DNA of 6,710 nucleotides from contig JAJFFA010000473.1 in assembly GCA_021776885.1 (NCBI GenBank), positions 1 through 6,710 on the forward strand, written 5' to 3'. Every line of letters starts with the position of its first letter. Within the stretch, counting starts at the first letter, position 1. Below are positions 5,630-6,710 of the stretch, piece by piece. The notes under the pieces were generated by a model, which saw nothing but the letters and a program-made list of their open reading frames with translations, made no database searches and was not told the origin of the DNA. Source of the stretch: Planctomycetota bacterium (GTDB lineage: Bacteria > Planctomycetota > UBA1135 > GCA-002686595). Both the position numbers and the translations under genes were made by a program.

Positions 5630-6670
5630 ATGAACACCAAGAACCTCTTCCTCACGACCCCCGCCCTTTGCCTCCTTACCACGGGCGCCCTGGCCCAGGG
5701 CCTTCCCAACTCCTTCACCAACGGCCAGATCGCCGACGCCAACCAGATCAACGCCAACTTCGAGTTCGTCAACACCCGCGCCACGACCGTCGCTGAAGAC
5801 CTCTCCAGCGCCGAGACTCGGATCGACGAGCTGAGCGCTCAACTTTCCACCTTCAACGAGCAGCTGGCTCAGCTCAACGAGCGTTTTGACAACCTGGGGA
5901 GCGTACTCACGGCGCAGAACCTCGCCAAGCTCGAGCAGATCTTGCCCTTCATGAGCGTCGTGCAGATCGACGGCCTGGACGGCTCCTCGAGCGACACGAT
6001 CCTGTTCGAGGGCGTGAACCTGCAAATTGCCAACGGCAGCGGTTCGACCGCTCAGGTGAACGGTGCTGGCAACTTGATCATCGGTTACCACGAGCTCGCT
6101 TCACCGGTTGCGAGCGCCCCGCAGAACTTCCGTTCCGGTAGCCACAACGTGATCCTGGGTCGCGGCAACGCGTACACGAGCTTTGGCGGGATTGTCGCCG
6201 GCTCCACCAACACGATCGCCGGCCCCGACTCCAGTGTCTTGAGTGGCGGCGCCAACCGCGCCGTCGGTGAGAGCTGCATCGTGCTGACCGGACTTCTCAA
6301 TGTCGCTGACGGCGTCCAAGGGGCAGTCGTGACGGGTCGCCGCAACACGACAGACGGGGCCGGGTCCGCCGTCGTGGGTGGTGAAGACAACCTGGCCAGC
6401 GGTACGCGCTCGGCCGTCGTTGGCGGACGCATCGGTCTGGCGAGCGGTAGTGGGGCGGTCACCGTCGGCGGCAACAACGGCCGTTCCACGGGCATCGAGA
6501 CGGTCACCGTCGGTGGCTTCACCAGCTCGGCGTCGGGCATCCGCTCGACCGCGGTCGGGGGCCACAGCAACTCGGCCACGGCTCAGCACGCCACCGTCAG
6601 CGGCGGGTTCCAGCGTACGGCCAGCGGCAACGAGGACTGGGTCGGGGGCGGTCTGACGCAGAACTTCTAG
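5630..6670 (+). CDS. Secreted coiled-coil / beta-solenoid repeat protein (YadA-head-like repeats)
   Basis: This is a 346-residue secreted protein. Residues 1-22 form a signal peptide (cleavage after ALA). Residues 24-47 carry PNSFTNGQIADANQINANF, a motif I recall from the mature N-termini of related exported proteins. Residues 51-93 form a coiled coil with an unbroken a/d pattern (51, 54, 58, 61, 65, 68, 72, 75, 79, 82, 86, 89, 93). A linker follows with NGAGNLIIGYHE and RSGSHNVILG. Residues 182-346 are eleven exact 15-residue repeats with Gly at position 10 of every unit and Asn, Gly or Ala at other set positions. Coiled coil plus short Gly-rich rungs suggests a trimeric fibre related in style to YadA-type adhesin heads, but the order (stalk before head) is reversed and there is no C-terminal membrane-anchor barrel. 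Location is probably the outer surface. The start is fixed by the signal peptide. Function is inferred only from architecture. Confidence 0.9.
   Translation: MNTKNLFLTTPALCLLTTGALAQGLPNSFTNGQIADANQINANFEFVNTRATTVAEDLSSAETRIDELSAQLSTFNEQLAQLNERFDNLGSVLTAQNLAKLEQILPFMSVVQIDGLDGSSSDTILFEGVNLQIANGSGSTAQVNGAGNLIIGYHELASPVASAPQNFRSGSHNVILGRGNAYTSFGGIVAGSTNTIAGPDSSVLSGGANRAVGESCIVLTGLLNVADGVQGAVVTGRRNTTDGAGSAVVGGEDNLASGTRSAVVGGRIGLASGSGAVTVGGNNGRSTGIETVTVGGFTSSASGIRSTAVGGHSNSATAQHATVSGGFQRTASGNEDWVGGGLTQNF
5780..5908 (+). other. Region encoding a heptad coiled coil
   Basis: This codes for residues 51-93 of the solenoid protein. Thirteen consecutive a/d positions hold A, V, L, A, I, L, L, F, L, L, F, L and L with strict 3-4 spacing, and polar residues fill the remaining sites. 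It probably oligomerises the protein as a stalk; trimer is a guess from the company it keeps. Confidence 0.8.
6173..6667 (+). repeat. Eleven tandem 45-bp (15-residue) beta-solenoid repeats
   Basis: Units begin at residues 182, 197, 212, 227, 242, 257, 272, 287, 302, 317 and 332, with no insertion or deletion, and the last unit ends at the stop codon. The consensus is roughly (S/D)Gxx(S)xVVGGxxNxA. Glycine is at position 10 in all eleven and at position 2 in nine. DNA similarity between units is low except locally (CGGTCACCGTCGG recurs 45 bp apart at 6456 and 6501), so the array is old rather than freshly amplified. Confidence 0.9.
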
Positions 6671-6678
6671 GCCGAGGA

Positions 6679-6705
6679 GCACGCAAGTGCAGCGGGGGGG
6701 GGGGG
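6679..6705 (+). other. GCAA-tetraloop mini-hairpin followed by a run of 12 G
   Basis: GCAC (6679-6682) pairs with GTGC (6687-6690) around the stable GNRA loop GCAA, eight bases after the solenoid gene stop. Three bases later there are 12 consecutive G (6694-6705). There is no T-tract, so it is not a standard terminator. The G run may be real or may be a read or assembly artefact near the end of the sequence. Confidence 0.4.
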
Positions 6706-6710
6706 CGGCG

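Noticed and set aside
5468..5632. Lipoprotein and solenoid protein as one gene broken by a single in-frame TGA
   Set aside because: The frame is indeed open from 5471 to 6670, but the intervening translation is Arg/Pro-rich and unlike either protein, and a second, complete signal peptide starts at 5630. Two separate genes fit better.
6085..6682. Minus-strand frames of 164 and 193 residues opposite the solenoid repeats
   Set aside because: They only mirror the 45-bp periodicity of the coding strand and have no independent features.

Overview
This is a GC-rich window with tightly packed genes. The gene set suggests a planctomycete (Planctomycetota). It has an ECF sigma factor of the 'LQPTALVHEA' type beside a large membrane Ser/Thr kinase with C-terminal TPRs, together with secreted repeat proteins whose genes lack clear Shine-Dalgarno sites. 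That assignment is inference; Acidobacteriota or another large-genome Gram-negative bacterium is not excluded.

The minus strand (5095 down to 1) carries three genes in one direction. The first encodes a 974-residue transmembrane PknB-like Ser/Thr kinase with a TPR-rich, probably extracytoplasmic C-terminus (5095-2171). After 32 bp comes an ECF sigma factor (2138-1563). After a further 98 bp comes a secreted right-handed beta-helix protein (1464-1), which runs off the left edge of the window. Spacing and order suggest one transcription unit: a membrane kinase senses something, the sigma factor is its likely partner, and the beta-helix protein is a candidate output. The sigma factor has Gln-Pro-Thr-Ala where classical ECF factors have the acidic DAED motif. 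Activation by threonine phosphorylation is therefore an attractive hypothesis.

The 177-bp divergent gap (5096-5272) holds three successive perfect inverted repeats, one of them followed by a T-tract. It presumably contains promoters for both directions, but I cannot assign -35/-10 boxes.

The plus strand (5273-6670) carries a 65-residue glycine-rich lipoprotein, then, after 159 bp, a 346-residue secreted protein. That protein has a signal peptide, a heptad coiled coil and eleven uninterrupted 15-residue beta-solenoid repeats that run to the stop codon. It looks like a fibrous, possibly trimeric, surface protein. The window ends with a GCAA-loop mini-hairpin and a run of 12 G.

The other long open frames in both directions are high-GC shadows of these five genes. 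No RNA gene, mobile element or CRISPR array was found.
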